The notes beneath the pieces are model-generated. The model was not told where the DNA came from, searched no databases, and was given only the letters and a program-made list of their open reading frames with translations. Shown here one piece after another: positions 33,106 to 43,921 of a stretch of 64,000 nt of DNA (its first letter is position 1; each line of letters starts with the position of its first letter). A program made the translations under genes and the position numbers. The DNA comes from Chrysemys picta bellii. Lineage: Eukaryota > Chordata > Testudines > Emydidae. The DNA lies in assembly GCF_011386835.1 (NCBI RefSeq), contig NC_088792.1, positions 40,042,882 to 40,106,881 on the forward strand, given 5' to 3'.

Positions 33106-33486
33106 CAGTAGAAATTGCCAAGAGCGACCACTTATGGGAGTTAACAAAAGTAGTCACTTGTAAGAGGGGTCTCTCTTCAAAGGTTTGCACACAGGAGAGT
33201 GGAGGTTGCTGGCAGGGTGCCCATCTCTGAAGGCAGTGCCATCACCAGCTGCAGCGCAGAAGTGAGGGTGGCATGGTATGGTACACTAGACCCCTATTGA
33301 TAAGTGAATATCGGTTTCTCCTACAGGTTTGTTTTTATGGATGGGAGTAAGCAAATGTGTTTGCTGGTCACAGATGACAGGTCATCGCTCTTCAGAATTA
33401 AATTATAGGGGAAATCATCCCATGGCCTCTGCAAATAATTGCTTGTGGTCGCTCTTCAAAGAGGATCACTAAGGCAGGTTTTACTG
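33106..33486. mobile_element. Tigger/pogo-like MITE
   Basis: 'cagtagaaattgccaagagc' plus 'gaccac' at the left is mirrored by 'gtggtcgctcttcaaagagg' and 'aggttttactg' at the right. CAGT...ACTG ends fit the pogo/Tigger group. The TA duplication is clear only on the right. Non-coding. Confidence 0.65.
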
Positions 33487-36258
33487 TATGTGGAGTCAAA
33501 TAAGGAAAAAATATAGAAAACAATTTTTATAAACCCCAACTAATTAGGATAATGGAATCTGGAAACATGTCAGAGATAACTTTTTCCCCCAAGGGCTAAA
33601 ACTACATGAAACAATTGAAACCATTAACTGCCAGCAATGACCACTCCATGACCAAAGATTAATGCTGTGCTCAATTATTATGCTGATAAAAAGAATTCAT
33701 ATCTCTTCTGACAAGGTTTAAAAATGTGTGACAATGCGTAGATATGGCAAATCCTTGAAAATCCATGTACTCTCTTTCTTGATGAAAAAAGGCAGATGTG
33801 TTGAGTAGCCTTTGCAATATAATGGTTGATCTAACATTTATACTGTGCATATTTATAACTAGAAATTGTCAGTGCCCTGAACTTTTTTTATGTGTACTAT
33901 GAACTGTGGGCACAGATTTAAGTAGTTATTTGCCCAACCACTTTATTACAGGAACAAATCTGATAGCTACACATCAAACTAAAGTTGAGTGAATAATGAA
34001 AAAAAGGTTCTATGAATATTTAGTTAAATTTTTTAACAAATTTACTTCAACCACATTAGCACCTTGCATCTTGCTTTCCAAGAACATTTTAAAGAAATCC
34101 AATTCACTGGCACAAATGTTGGCAGAATCTGAGTTCAGTATTATTGCCAGAAGTGTATGTATGGTCATCTAATCAGAAAACGAAAACAATAACATGCAAT
34201 TTAGCTGACCTAATATACAGTTTGGTTTTGGAATATGTGCTATTGACCTCCAGATTAAAACAACATTTACTGAATAATTTTGAAAAACAATAAATAAATT
34301 TGGAGGAAATTGCAATAAGCTGGCAGATATTATGTGAGCAGAAAATGAAAGACAAAGTTCATCAACATTTGTTGCAGAGAATATTAGCTACCAAAATTGC
34401 ACAAAATATTCATTTGTGCACATAAACGATCAGGGAGGCAAGATTTCAACTCAGCTGAAGATTTGGCCCTTTGTGTTTGCTGATCTCATTAGATAGCTTT
34501 GGCTCTTATGTCCACCCTGTACAATCTTGGATGCATAAACCATGAAGACAGAATAATTTTAGAGATAATGCTCTTATGACAAGAAAAAATGCACCATACA
34601 CCAACAAAAAATAGCCCTTTCTGCATCTAACTGCCAACCATATTTAATATGCCACTTTATTAACATATAAATAGTATAGTATCCATACTGTAGTGTAGTC
34701 AATAGGCCAATTAAGTACTGCTGAGCAAGGATTTTCCTAAATAAAGTAGATGTTTAATACTATAATTAATTTTAATACAGGTTAAGATTACTACATATAA
34801 ATAATCAGCAAAACCTAACAAGAAGAAGTTGAAGTTGTCTTGGGTTTTGTGAAGCATTTAGAGCTTTGGAAAGTTTTAAATGGTCTATAAACCCATTTAG
34901 AAATGTTAGAACATCTGGAAAAAATATTTTCTACAACAAGATTTTTCAGAATCCAGACATATGAAGCCATGGAAAACAAAGTTTAAAAACTCAGACTAAC
35001 AATTCCTTTTTCTAGATCATCTCCAAGAGTTTGAGGCTTTATGCTGCTCTTTGGGACACAGCACTTCAGACAGGAACTTGGAAGAGATTTTCCTTGTAAT
35101 TTCCAGGATAACTTAATTAGCCGAAAGCAGTAAGCAAGAAAAAGAAGACCTTTATGCCTCGTGCAGACAAAAAGACTTGCTGGTCTAATACATTAGAGAA
35201 TGTGAAATTACGATCCCTGTAATGCTGCCAAGTTTAGTGAGACCCATGGATGATCTGTGTTTAAACACTGGTCACATGAAATAACCCTTGGGTTCTGTGA
35301 ACATTAAATGCTGTGTGTACATACAAATTTATCTACAGGGAATAACTGAGGGTACGGTATATAGATTTAAGCACATGAATAAATCCCATTGACTTGAACA
35401 GGAATTAAAACCTCCTTACAATTAAGCACCTGGTTTCCTGAATCAGGCCCTTTATCAACATGAATATGAGATGGCTTCTTTACTCATGAACTGAAAAGCC
35501 AATAAGTGAGTCATGCAGGTCACCCCAAATCAGCACCAATGAAACCTAGCCCCACTCCTCACCACCATGTATACGTATTTTGTAGAACAGCTTCTTTAGG
35601 AATGTTGGGGGAGGGGTGTTACGTTTATACTGCGATTATTTTTTCCTCTCTTTACCAACCTTTTGAAGCACTGTCAGTAAAGAACAGTAAAAACGGCAGA
35701 ACACTGCTGCATGACCCGAACTCAGTGAGGCAGAGCAAGACTGGAGAACTGCTGCTTCCTGAGTGCAAAGGCAGAGCAGAGAGGCAGGTGCCAAAAATCC
35801 AGCCCTGTCATCAGCTACTACTGTTGCTGCTGCCTTTTAAACGGAGAGCTGAGAAAAAAAACCATCAGTTCAGACTGGTGGGCTGAGAATAAAGAAGCAT
35901 AAGAAATTGCTGTTAGTGTTTTTTTAACTAATCACCCAAGGCACATTTTATACAAAATGACAAGCTCAAAAACAAAGTAACTTCCACCCTCCCTTTTTAT
36001 TATGTGGTCTAGTTCAAAAGTGCTGACATTGCAACCTTATTCCTCTAACATTCAATATAAAATGCAAGGTGCTTTAGTGAGATATCAGTGAATTTATAAA
36101 ACTCTGTTTGTCAATAATGAAAACATCCTTTTAGATCAACTTTAGTGCTAAGGGTACTTTGTCTTCCTACAGATAAAACCACGATGACGTACTACACATA
36201 GGCTTGTCTGACAATGGCTGACCACCTAGCTGAATTTTACCTGTCTTCTGCCTCATAT
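33487..36258. other. Non-coding stretch, no gene seen
   Basis: About 2.8 kb, AT-rich. At about 35370-35450 'aaatcccattgacttgaaca' and 'tcctgaatcaggccc' look like an old dispersed amniote repeat. The 126-aa ORF at 35506-35886 shows no domain or codon-use signal. Confidence 0.5.
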
Positions 36259-36577
36259 GGTACGTGTACATTTCAAGCTAGGGGTGTGATTCCCAGCTCC
36301 AGGAGACATACCCACGCTAGCTTTCATCCAACTAGCGTGCTAAAAACAGAGTGTAGCTGAAGCATCATGACCAGTCGGAGAGGCTAGCCGCTCCAAGTAC
36401 GTACCCATCCAAGGCCCTAGGCATGTACTCAGACAGCTAGCCCCTCCTGCCATTCATATTGCTGCAGCGGCAGTCTGTTTATAATGAACTAGCTCAATGA
36501 GAGTTAGCTGAGAGCTAGCCTGAATACGTCCCCTCAAGCTAAGAATCATACCCCCAGCTTGAAACTTAGACGTACCC
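36259..36577. mobile_element. MITE with inverted termini
   Basis: 'ggtacgtgtacatttcaagc' plus 'taggggtgtgattc' at the left is mirrored by 'gaatcataccccc' and 'agcttgaaacttagacgtac' plus 'cc' at the right. Non-coding interior. The TSD is unclear. Confidence 0.75.
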
Positions 36578-36688
36578 ATACTTTTTTATATCTATACTAC
36601 ACCACTGGTTTCTCTCTCTTTGGATTAGTACTTTCCCACCTTCCTTCAACCTACTCTACCTTGTTACCTTGGTGTTCCCCTTCATAAC

Positions 36689-36784
36689 TAGAGCCCTGCA
36701 TGACTACAAAATTTGTATCTGCATCCGATCCGCAAAAATGGTCCACAGTTATAAAGTGGATATATGCAGATTTGCAGGGCTCTA
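36689..36784. mobile_element. 96-bp hAT MITE with perfect TSD
   Basis: 'tagagccctgcatg' and 'tttgcagggctcta' are inverted ends. 'ttcataac' is duplicated exactly at 36681-36688 and 36785-36792. With only 96 bp between the duplications it is the smallest complete transposon in the window. Confidence 0.88.
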
Positions 36785-36792
36785 TTCATAAC

Positions 36793-37969
36793 TATACTAG
36801 TCCATCAATTGTCTGGAATTCTCCTCAGGTGATCTGCCCTTTACCATGTGGTTATTCTTCCAAATGTTTTATTTTTAACATATGTATGTATTTCAGCATA
36901 AAGCAGTGGGGAGAGCCTCTACAATGATATTTTATTCACTAAAAGCATGAAAAAGCTAGTGCCAAAGTGCTTTCAGAAATACAGTATCAAGTTAATACAT
37001 TTCTTGCTGGGTTATGGTTCTCTGAAATGGATATTAAACTTTTTAGGAGATGAATTTTGAATACATGAAAAGTTGAAAGACCGATTAGAAAATGCAAGTG
37101 GAACCTTCTGTAAATGTACACTGCCCTGACAAACATCCCAAAATTCAGATGCTTATTTCAACTATTCCATCCTCTTACCTGAAGCCAAGGCAGGAAATGT
37201 TGCAAGATCTCTTACATTTCCCACCTCTAGTTGGGTTGGAAATACCATAACAAAAACATCACCTTGGTACTTTGGCCTCCACTCCTGGGCAGAACGAGAA
37301 TATTTAAAACCCACTTGGTAGTAGTGCTTTCATAACATCCATCACTGTGCTATCTAAATACTTAATATAGATAGAAGACAGATGTAAATGAAAAATACTT
37401 GGGGGCTGAAGAAAAGAGTGATCTTAGTAGTCTAAGTTCCTGATTTAGGAAAACAACCCCTGCTCAAGAGAGCATTTAAGCACATGTTTAAGTCCTATTG
37501 AAGTCAATGGAACTGAAGCACATGCTTAAAGTTACAGATTGAACAGTCCCATCGAAGTCAATGGGACAACTCACATTGTGTCAAGATGTATTGATTTAAA
37601 ATCAGCAAGCAGGAAACCTTGATTTAAATAACTGATTTTAATTTTGTTTTGCATTTGTCCTTTTGAGATATTTTCCTAAAGACAGGTTGATTTTCTTTGG
37701 CTGGTATAATTTGGCATTTTTTTTTGCTAACCAGAAAAATATATTATATTTATACACATTTATTTAAGCAATTATATAGCTTAACATACATTTATTCAGA
37801 TTCTTAATTTTTACTTTATTAGATTGAGTGACGGATTTATTATTTACTGGATGATGATTAATGTTTTTTACTAATTATTTGAGTCAAGCTGCATTTGGAT
37901 GAAAATTAGAACTCAACTAAAAATGCACAAAATCAGCTATGAACCTGATCTACGAACACTGAAAATCAC
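36793..37969. other. Non-coding stretch, AT-rich repeat at right
   Basis: No gene. Around 37435-37570 'aagcacatg', 'ttgaagtcaatggaactgaa' and 'tcgaagtcaatgggac' form an old repeated motif. From about 37590 to 37900 the sequence is dominated by 'gatttaaa'-type words, probably a decayed AT-rich reptile repeat. Confidence 0.4.
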
Positions 37970-38103
37970 TTGTATATATCTCAAGTATCAGAGGGGTAGC
38001 TGTGTTTGTCGCTTTTTATTGATCCAGACTGAGAGTCCTATGGCACCTTATAGACTAACAGATGTATTGGAGCATAAGCTTTCCTGGGTGAATAGGCATG
38101 TGT

Positions 38104-38141
38104 CTGACGATGTGGGTATTCACCCACAAAAGCTTATGCTC
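38104..38141 (+). ncRNA. Hammerhead-ribozyme-like motif in PLE 3
   Basis: CTGACGA is intact (C3 to A9 of the hammerhead core). Stem II is GTGGGT/ACCCAC with loop ATTC, a perfect 6 bp. The GAAA box reads AAAA (G12 lost). Stem III is GC-TTAT-GC, followed by TC. A distal stem I CATGT/ATATG is possible. The G12 change should abolish activity. Confidence 0.55.
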
Positions 38142-38163
38142 CAATATGTCTGTTAGTCTATAA

Positions 38164-39048
38164 GGGCTGGTCCACACTAACCCCCCACTTCGGACTAAGG
38201 TACGCAAATTCAGCTACGTTATTAACGTAGCTGAATTCGAAGTACCTTAGTCCGAAATTACCGCGGGTCCAGATGCGGCAGGGAGGCTCCCCCGTTGATG
38301 CTGTGTACTCCTCTCGCCGAGCTGGAGTACCAGCGTAGACGGCGAGCACTTCCGGGATTGATCCAGGATCGATTTATCGCGTCTAGACCAGATGCGATAA
38401 ATCGATCCCAGAACATCGACTGCCTGCTGCCCAGGGCCGGCTCTGGCTTTTTTGCCGCCCTAGGCAGAAAAGCCACACCGCCCCCCCCCCCAATGCGGCA
38501 GGGGAGGGCGGAGAGCCCGGCTGGGGCTCTCCGCTTTCCCCGGCGGCCAGAGCGCTGGGAGCAGGGCGGAGAGCCCGGCTGGGGCTCTCCGCTCTCCCCG
38601 GCGGCCAGAGCTCTCCGCTCTCCCCGGCGGCCAGAGCGCCGGGGGGAGGGCGGAGAGCCCCCAGCGGCCAGAGCGCCGGGGGGAGGGCGGAGAGCCCAGC
38701 CGGGGCTCTCCGCTCTCCCTGGTGGCCAGAGCGCCGGGAGCAGGGTGGAGAGCCCAGCTGGGGCTCTCCGCTCTCCCCGGCGGCCAGAGCGCTGGGGGGA
38801 GGGCGGCGAGCCCGCCGCGGCTCTCCGCTCTCCCCGACTGGCTGGCGCGCCCGGCTGGGGCCCCGCTCTCCCCGACCGGCCAGAGCGCCGGGGGGAGGGC
38901 GGCGAGCCCAGTCGCGGCCCCACTCTCGGGCTGGAGGGCCCCGCCGCGCCGCCCCCCTCCAGGCGCCACCCCAAGCACATGCTTGGTGGGCTGGTGTCTG
39001 GAGCCGGCCCTGCTGCCGCCGGACCCAGAGGTAAGTGTAGACGTACCC
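38164..39048. mobile_element. Harbinger-like MITE, TAA duplication
   Basis: Ends 'gggctggtccacacta' and 'agtgtagacgtaccc' are inverted. TAA flanks both sides (38161-38163 and 39049-39051), the PIF/Harbinger signature. Removing the element restores the PLE reading 'gtctataagatgccacagg'. The left part contains a strong hairpin (38188-38258, 'cttcggactaaggtac' against 'gtaccttagtccg'). A hAT lies inside it. Confidence 0.8.
38432..39012. mobile_element. hAT element (CAGGGCCGGCTC family), nested
   Basis: Termini 'cagggccggctctgg' and 'ggagccggccctg'. The flanking octamers 'ctgctgcc' (38424-38431) and 'ctgccgcc' (39013-39020) match at 7 of 8. The interior repeats 'cggccagagcgccgggggga' and 'ggggctctccgctctccc' in tandem. 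ORFs of 172-258 aa across it are artefacts of that repeat. Confidence 0.85.
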
Positions 39049-39430
39049 TAAGATGCCACAGGACTCTGTGACTTTTTGTATATATTTGATTCCTTAACCA
39101 TTCAATAACTCTTTTCTTTTATTAATAAATCTTTAGTTCGTTCACTAAGGATTGGCTGACAGTGTGATAGTTCGGTAAGATCTGAGATACATACTGACCA
39201 GGGGGTAAGTGTCCAACCTTTGGGATTGGTAGAACCTCACATATGATGAATCAGTTTTCAGTAACCTCTCAGTGTATTAGACCAATTTGTCTGGCTGGGA
39301 ACCAATGGCTGGAATGCCTAAAGGGCACTGTGTTTGTCTTCTTGTTAACCAGTTACAGAAGCTCTTTTGATACTGGTTTGGTGAATCTAATTCTAGAATA
39401 AACCACCAGTCTTGGGGGATTGTCTGCTCT

Positions 39431-39494
39431 GTTTCTTGCAGTATGCCCTGAATGTGGCATTCTCAGTGTGGTTCATCCCAGGCACCCGGTCACA
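39431..39494. repeat. Direct repeat, copy 1
   Basis: 'gtttcttgcagt', then 'tgtggcattctcagtgtggt' and 'atcccaggcaccc' recur at 39792-39855 with about 85 percent identity. The two copies are 361 bp apart. Origin unknown. Confidence 0.75.
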
Positions 39495-39791
39495 CTGGTT
39501 AATAACACGAGAGGACTCCATGCTTATAAAACTAAATTGGCTTTTTATTAAGAGAACTATTTACAGAGGAGCTGCACTTGAAGCTACCATTCAAGCCATG
39601 TGGACACAGACTAATCTTCTGATGCCTCCTCCAAAGTCTTCCCTGCTGCAACATGTACTCCTCCCTGCAAGTTCCATGCAGGTGGCTACCATAGGGGTTG
39701 CCTCCTGTGGTATAGCACTATAGTGATAAGTGCTTTATGAATACAGCAAAATGAGAATATTACTGACACTGGCTTAAACAACAGTCCTGCA

Positions 39792-39855
39792 GTTTCTTGC
39801 AGTCTTTCCTGAGTGTGGCATTCTCAGTGTGGTCTATCCCAGGCACCCAGTCACA
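39792..39855. repeat. Direct repeat, copy 2
   Basis: Partner of 39431-39494, same orientation. Confidence 0.75.
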
Positions 39856-41089
39856 TAAAGACCCAAGCTTGCAAGTTCCTTAAGCCAACCAGTGTGCACT
39901 TAATTAACTATGCAGGCACACAAAGGCACATCCGTGTTTAAAATGGCACCTATCAAAGTAAAGCTATCTCTTACATGCTTTGTATACCGTTTTCAAACAT
40001 TCAGATAGTTGGTATAGTAAAACCAATAAATTTGCTACCAAGCAACTGCACTAGTCCTCAATAATAAGTCTGGGTCATGTTTAAAACTTCATTCATTTTA
40101 TCTGTAACAAACAATATGGTTAGAGCTTTTTATTTATTTACTATATTCTAGAAAGCTCCATGGGAAAAGTGTATTTCTTTCATGTATCAGAAGTTTTTTT
40201 TTTTTTTTTTTTTTAAAGGATTTATTTACTTTTTTGTGGTGGGAGACAGCAAAGGAGGAGGGGAGTTCAGGAAAAAAAGCACTTTGGAACATGAATGAAG
40301 TATGGGAAATATCAGCTCATGATATTTTTTTTTATTTATGTGTTTCAATTAGGAGCTCATAAAACGGAGTTAAAATAGAAACTGTTTTGCACCCTTCATT
40401 GTACTAGCTTTCATTTATCATTAGAAATGTATTTATTTAATATTTATTTATACCTTTCTTGTTAACAATATTATACATAAACCACTTGTTTTTAAAAGAA
40501 AATTTGCATGCAGATTTTTTCCTAGAACATCTCAAACAAGCAAAAAACCTGATGTGCATCTTTTCTCTCCATTTTAGAACACAGAGCAAACAATTTTATC
40601 TGTCTTTGGTCGTAATTGTGTATTACATTGCCCAGCCATAATGAAAACACTGTAGCACAAAAAGAGAATTCCACCTGCTGATGCTTCGATTAAGTAGATA
40701 ATCACATCCATCCTACCCCTAGGGTGATTTACGAACAATATATTGCTACAGACAAAGTGCTGCCCTTTAGCTATTTACTTTTTTCAAAGAAAATTTACAA
40801 TTAAAAGGAAAATTAGACTTATTAAAACTTTTTTCCCCTACTGAGACCACTCAATCTGTATCCAAATGGAGCAACTGTGGATACTATAAAGCTGACAAAC
40901 AAGTAAAAATCTCTGAGGAGATACTTTTAGCAAGCCTAATTCCCATTAATAAAATGAAGGCTTATGATTGAATTATGCAATATAACAAGAGATCCTTCAT
41001 CTAGGAGTAGAAATACATGTTATAATTCAAATGCAAAGATGAACCAATTGATGTCAGGTGCTGCTTCCCAATACTCAGGTCTAGTGGTT

Positions 41090-41579
41090 GGAGTGGAGGT
41101 CAAAGCCAGATGTAGCGTCAGGACTGGGCTGGGGGTAGTGCTGGAATCGAGATCTAGGGACAGGCCAGGGTCAGAACCGAGATCAGAGACAATGGTGGAG
41201 CGGGACAGTAACAGGGCTGGAGCAAGGTCAGGGTCCAGGCAAGGCTGGAGCAGGAAGTGGATCAGGAGCAGACGGAGTCTACAGTCTGCTACACTGCAAG
41301 GCTGCAGAAGGGCTCCTGGCTGGGTAGAACTGTTGCACAGACTGATCTGCAGCTGTGGCAGGGCTGGGGAAGTACCTGAACTTGGGGGTCATCTGACCCA
41401 GGCTCCACTCCAGGATAGCCTACTGCCGCATGCCTGAGTGCTGACTCACCACGGCTCTGTTGGAGCGGCAGCGACCAGCCCTGGTTTGGTTGCAGGTTTT
41501 CCTCACAATTGACCTGTGTATCGGTCCCTGCTGTAATGCATCAGGAGTGTTGTAAGCAAGACACAAGTAGTAATTCTTC
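41090..41579. other. GC-richer segment of unknown origin
   Basis: Purine-rich, internally repetitive sequence on words such as 'gggtcag', 'gctggagcaagg' and 'ggctggagcagg'. It resembles an old repeat interior. The 157-aa ORF (40964-41437) shows no domain and is not called a gene. Confidence 0.35.
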
Positions 41580-41612
41580 TACTCTACTCTGCACTGATTA
41601 GGCCTCAACGGT

Positions 41613-41858
41613 GTCCAGTTCTGGGCACCACGTTTCAGGAAAGATGTGGACAAATTCAAGAAAGTCCAGAGGAGAGCAACAAAAATTATTAAAGGTCTAA
41701 AAAACACGACCTATGAGGAAAGATTGAAAATATTGAGCTTGATTAGTCTGGAGAAGAAAAGCTTCGGGGAGAGGGGGGGGGACACGAGAATAGTTTTCAA
41801 GTACATACAAAGTTGTTACAAGGAGGAGGGAGAAAATAATGTTCTTGTTAACCTCTGA
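41613..41858 (+). pseudogene. CR1 reverse transcriptase C-terminal remnant
   Basis: An open frame of 81 codons plus stop reading 'VQFWAPRFRKDVDKFKKVQR', 'RATKIIKGLKN', 'YEERLKILSLISLEKK' and 'TRIVFKYIQSCYKEEG'. These are the conserved C-terminal segments of CR1 ORF2 (thumb-proximal part and tail). CR1 polymerase copies its own RNA at nicked chromosomal DNA. The catalytic RT core and the N-terminal endonuclease are missing. The piece ends at a TGA at 41856-41858. Confidence 0.85.
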
Positions 41859-41889
41859 GGACAGGACAAGAAGCAATGGGCTTAAAATT

Positions 41890-42733
41890 GCTGACTCCCT
41901 GCCTACCCCGGCCAATGCCACTCCTGGAAGTGGCCAGCACAGCCTCGTGGCCCCGGGAGCGGAGGAGCAGGAGTCTCCCTCCACACACTGCTCCTGCCTG
42001 CAAGCACCACGCCCACAGCTCCCATTGGCTGCGAGAGCTGCGGGGGCAGTGCTTGCAGAGAAGGGCAACACGCAGAGACCCTAGTGTGTTGGCCCCTTCC
42101 GGGAGTGGTGTGGGGCTGGGGTAGGGAGAGAGCCTGCCTTAGCCTTGCTGCGCCCGCCGCCGACTGGGAGCCGCTGGAGGTAAGTGCTGCCCAGCAGGAG
42201 GCTGTACCCCATATCCCCTCCTGTACCCCAAGCCCCACCCTGAGCCCCATCTCAGAGCCAGCACCCCAATCCCCCTCCTGCACCCCAACACTTGTCCCAT
42301 CCCAGAGCCCCCTCCTGCACCCAAACTCTCTCCCAGAGCCTGCAACCTGCACCCCTTCCTGCAGCCCAACACTCTGCTGCCCCTGCCCGAAGCCCCCTCC
42401 TGCACCCAAACTCCCATGTAGAGCTTGCACCCCACACCCCCTCCTATACACCAGCCCCCTACCTCAGACTCAGCCCAGAGCCCTCTCCCACACTGCAAAC
42501 CCCTTGGCCCCAGCCCAGAGCCTGCACCCTCTCCAAACCCCAACCCCCTGCCCCAGCCTGGTGAAAGTGAGTGAGGGTGGGGGAGAGCGAGTGACCGGGG
42601 GGGGGGGGAATGGAGAGAGGGGAGTGGGGCTTTGGGGAAGGGGTGGGGCCTCGGGGAAGGGGTAGATCCTGGATTGCCCTTAGTTGGGGGGCGGGGGAAG
42701 TGATTATGGGCGTAAAATGGTTGGAGACCACTG
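41890..42733 (-). mobile_element. GC-rich hAT copy inside CR1
   Basis: The right end reads 'gtaaaatggttggagaccac' plus 'tg', a CAGTGGTCTCCAACC-type terminus in reverse. The left end is lost where it joins CR1 near 41890. The interior carries tandem words such as 'ccctcctgcaccc' and 'ccagagcctgcaccc'. The 134-193 aa ORFs on both strands are spurious. Confidence 0.65.
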
Positions 42734-42741
42734 GTCTAGAT

Positions 42742-43049
42742 CAGGGGTCGGCAACCTTTCAGAAGTGGTGTGCCGAATCTTCATTTATTCACTCTAATTT
42801 AAGGTTTCGCGTGCCAGTAATACATTGTAACGTTTTTAGAAGGTCTCTTTCTATAAGTCTACAATATATAACTAAAATATTGTTGTATGAGTAAATAAGG
42901 TTTTTAAAATGTTTAAGAAGCTTTATTTAAAATTAAATTAAAATGCAGAGCCCCTCGGACCAGTGGCCAGGACCCGGGCAGTGTGAGTGCCACTGAAAAT
43001 CAGCTTGTGTGCCGCCTTCAGCACGCGTGCCGTAGATTGCCTCCCCCTG
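42742..43049 (+). mobile_element. hAT MITE (CAGGGGTCGGCAACC family), copy B
   Basis: Same family as 30225-30536. 'gtctagat' is duplicated exactly at 42734-42741 and 43050-43057. It inserted into the CR1 3' UTR. Confidence 0.92.
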
Positions 43050-43137
43050 GTCTAGATAATACTTGGTCCTGCCTTGAGGGCAGGGGACTGGACTAGACGA
43101 ACTCTTGAGGTCCCTTCCAGTCATACGAGTATTATTC

Positions 43138-43398
43138 TATTTTTAGCCCCATAGCATGAGTCCCACTAGCTCAGATCAGTTGACCTGGGCTCAGACTTGC
43201 TGCTGCAGGTTGTGTGTGGGGGGTTGTTTGTTTTTTGTTTTTGCAGTGTAACTATACTTTTGGAGGCTGTCAGATTTCTAAAATCCTTTATGATATCTAA
43301 TACCCCAATGCCTTTATGATGTCAAGATTAAGATTTTGGAGCAGTAAAAAGCTATATAATTACACTCTCTCTAGAACATCTGTGGAATAGTTAATTAC
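43138..43398. other. Non-coding spacer
   Basis: Short AT-rich interval between CR1 and PLE copy 2. Nothing recognised. Confidence 0.5.
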
Positions 43399-43411
43399 TA
43401 TGGTTAATTGG
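43399..43411. repeat. Left TSD of PLE copy 2
   Basis: 'tatggttaattgg' is repeated exactly at 44781-44793. Confidence 0.9.
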
Positions 43412-43457
43412 AAGAACAGGAGGACTTGTGGCACCTTAGAGACTAACAAATTTATTA

Positions 43458-43495
43458 GAGCATAAGCTTTCATGGACTACAGCCCACTTCTTCGG
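43458..43495 (-). ncRNA. Degenerate hammerhead-like motif, left arm PLE 2
   Basis: Same motif as 44655-44692 in inverted orientation, but with a C-to-T change that breaks one stem II pair ('gtccat' for 'gtccac'). Confidence 0.35.
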
Positions 43496-43689
43496 ATGCA
43501 TATAGAATGGAACATATATTGAGGAGATATATATACACACATACAGAGAGCATAAACAGGTGGGAGTTGTCTTACCACCTCTGAGAGGCCAATTAATTAA
43601 GAGAAAAAAAACTTTTGAAGTGATAATCAAGCTAGCCCAGTACAGACAGACAGTTAGATAACAAGTGTGAGAATACTTACAAGGGGAGA

Positions 43690-43919
43690 CAGATTCAATG
43701 TCTGTAATGGCTCAGCCATTCCCAGTCCTTATTCAAACCGGAATTGATTGTGTCTAGTTTGCATATCAATTCTAGCTCAGCAGTTTCTCGTTGGAGTCTG
43801 TTTTTGAAGTTTTTCTGTTGTAATATAGCCACCCGCAGGTCTGTCACTGAATGACCAGACAGGTTAAAGTGTTCTCCCACTGGTTTTTGAGTATTTTGAT
43901 TCCTGATGTCAGATTTGTG
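43690..43919 (-). pseudogene. PLE endonuclease fragment, left arm of copy 2
   Basis: The minus strand reads the last ~75 residues of the PLE endonuclease ('HKSDIRNQNTQKPVGEHFNL', '...WEWLSHYRH'). It is cut at 43919 at the inversion breakpoint, so the GIY-YIG signature itself is missing. It shares the AELE variant ('RETAELELI') with the right arm, showing both arms derive from the same template. Confidence 0.75.
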
Positions 43920-43921
43920 TC

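Larger units (their letters stand above)
37980..39075 (+). mobile_element. Palindromic PLE 3'-end insertion (copy 3)
   Basis: The left part (37984-38094) is an inverted PLE end beginning 'agtatcagaggggtagc'. The right part starts at ~38095 and is interrupted at 38164 by a MITE, resuming at 39049 ('taagatgccacaggactctg'). 'ttgtatatat' at 37970-37979 and 39076-39085 is the likely TSD. No coding sequence is present. The arms pair over the sequence 'gcataagctttcctgggtga' with a 22-nt loop (38095-38116). Confidence 0.75.
39086..41089. other. Non-coding stretch
   Basis: No gene. Contains the direct repeat pair noted at 39431 and 39792, and a poly-T run near 40193-40214. Confidence 0.5.
41580..43137 (+). 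mobile_element. CR1 LINE 3' end carrying two hAT insertions
   Basis: CR1 coding remnants (41613-41858) are followed by 'ggacaagaagcaatgggctt' and, after the inserted elements, by the CR1 3' UTR 'ataatacttggtcctgcctt', 'ctggactagacgaactcttg' and 'aggtcccttccagtc', ending near 'attattctat'. CR1 copies are usually 5'-truncated, as here. Confidence 0.85.

Noticed and set aside
35506..35886. 126-aa ORF in unique-looking sequence
   Set aside because: No recognisable domain, no splice or codon-use evidence, and no second supporting signal.
38258..39071. ORFs of 172-258 aa rich in Pro, Gly, Arg and Ser
   Set aside because: Products of the tandem 'cggccagagcgccgg' repeats in a nested hAT. They cross element borders and have no domain.
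41876..42665. ORFs of 82-193 aa on both strands
   Set aside because: Low-complexity Pro/Cys/Ser or Gly-rich readings of a GC-rich hAT interior.
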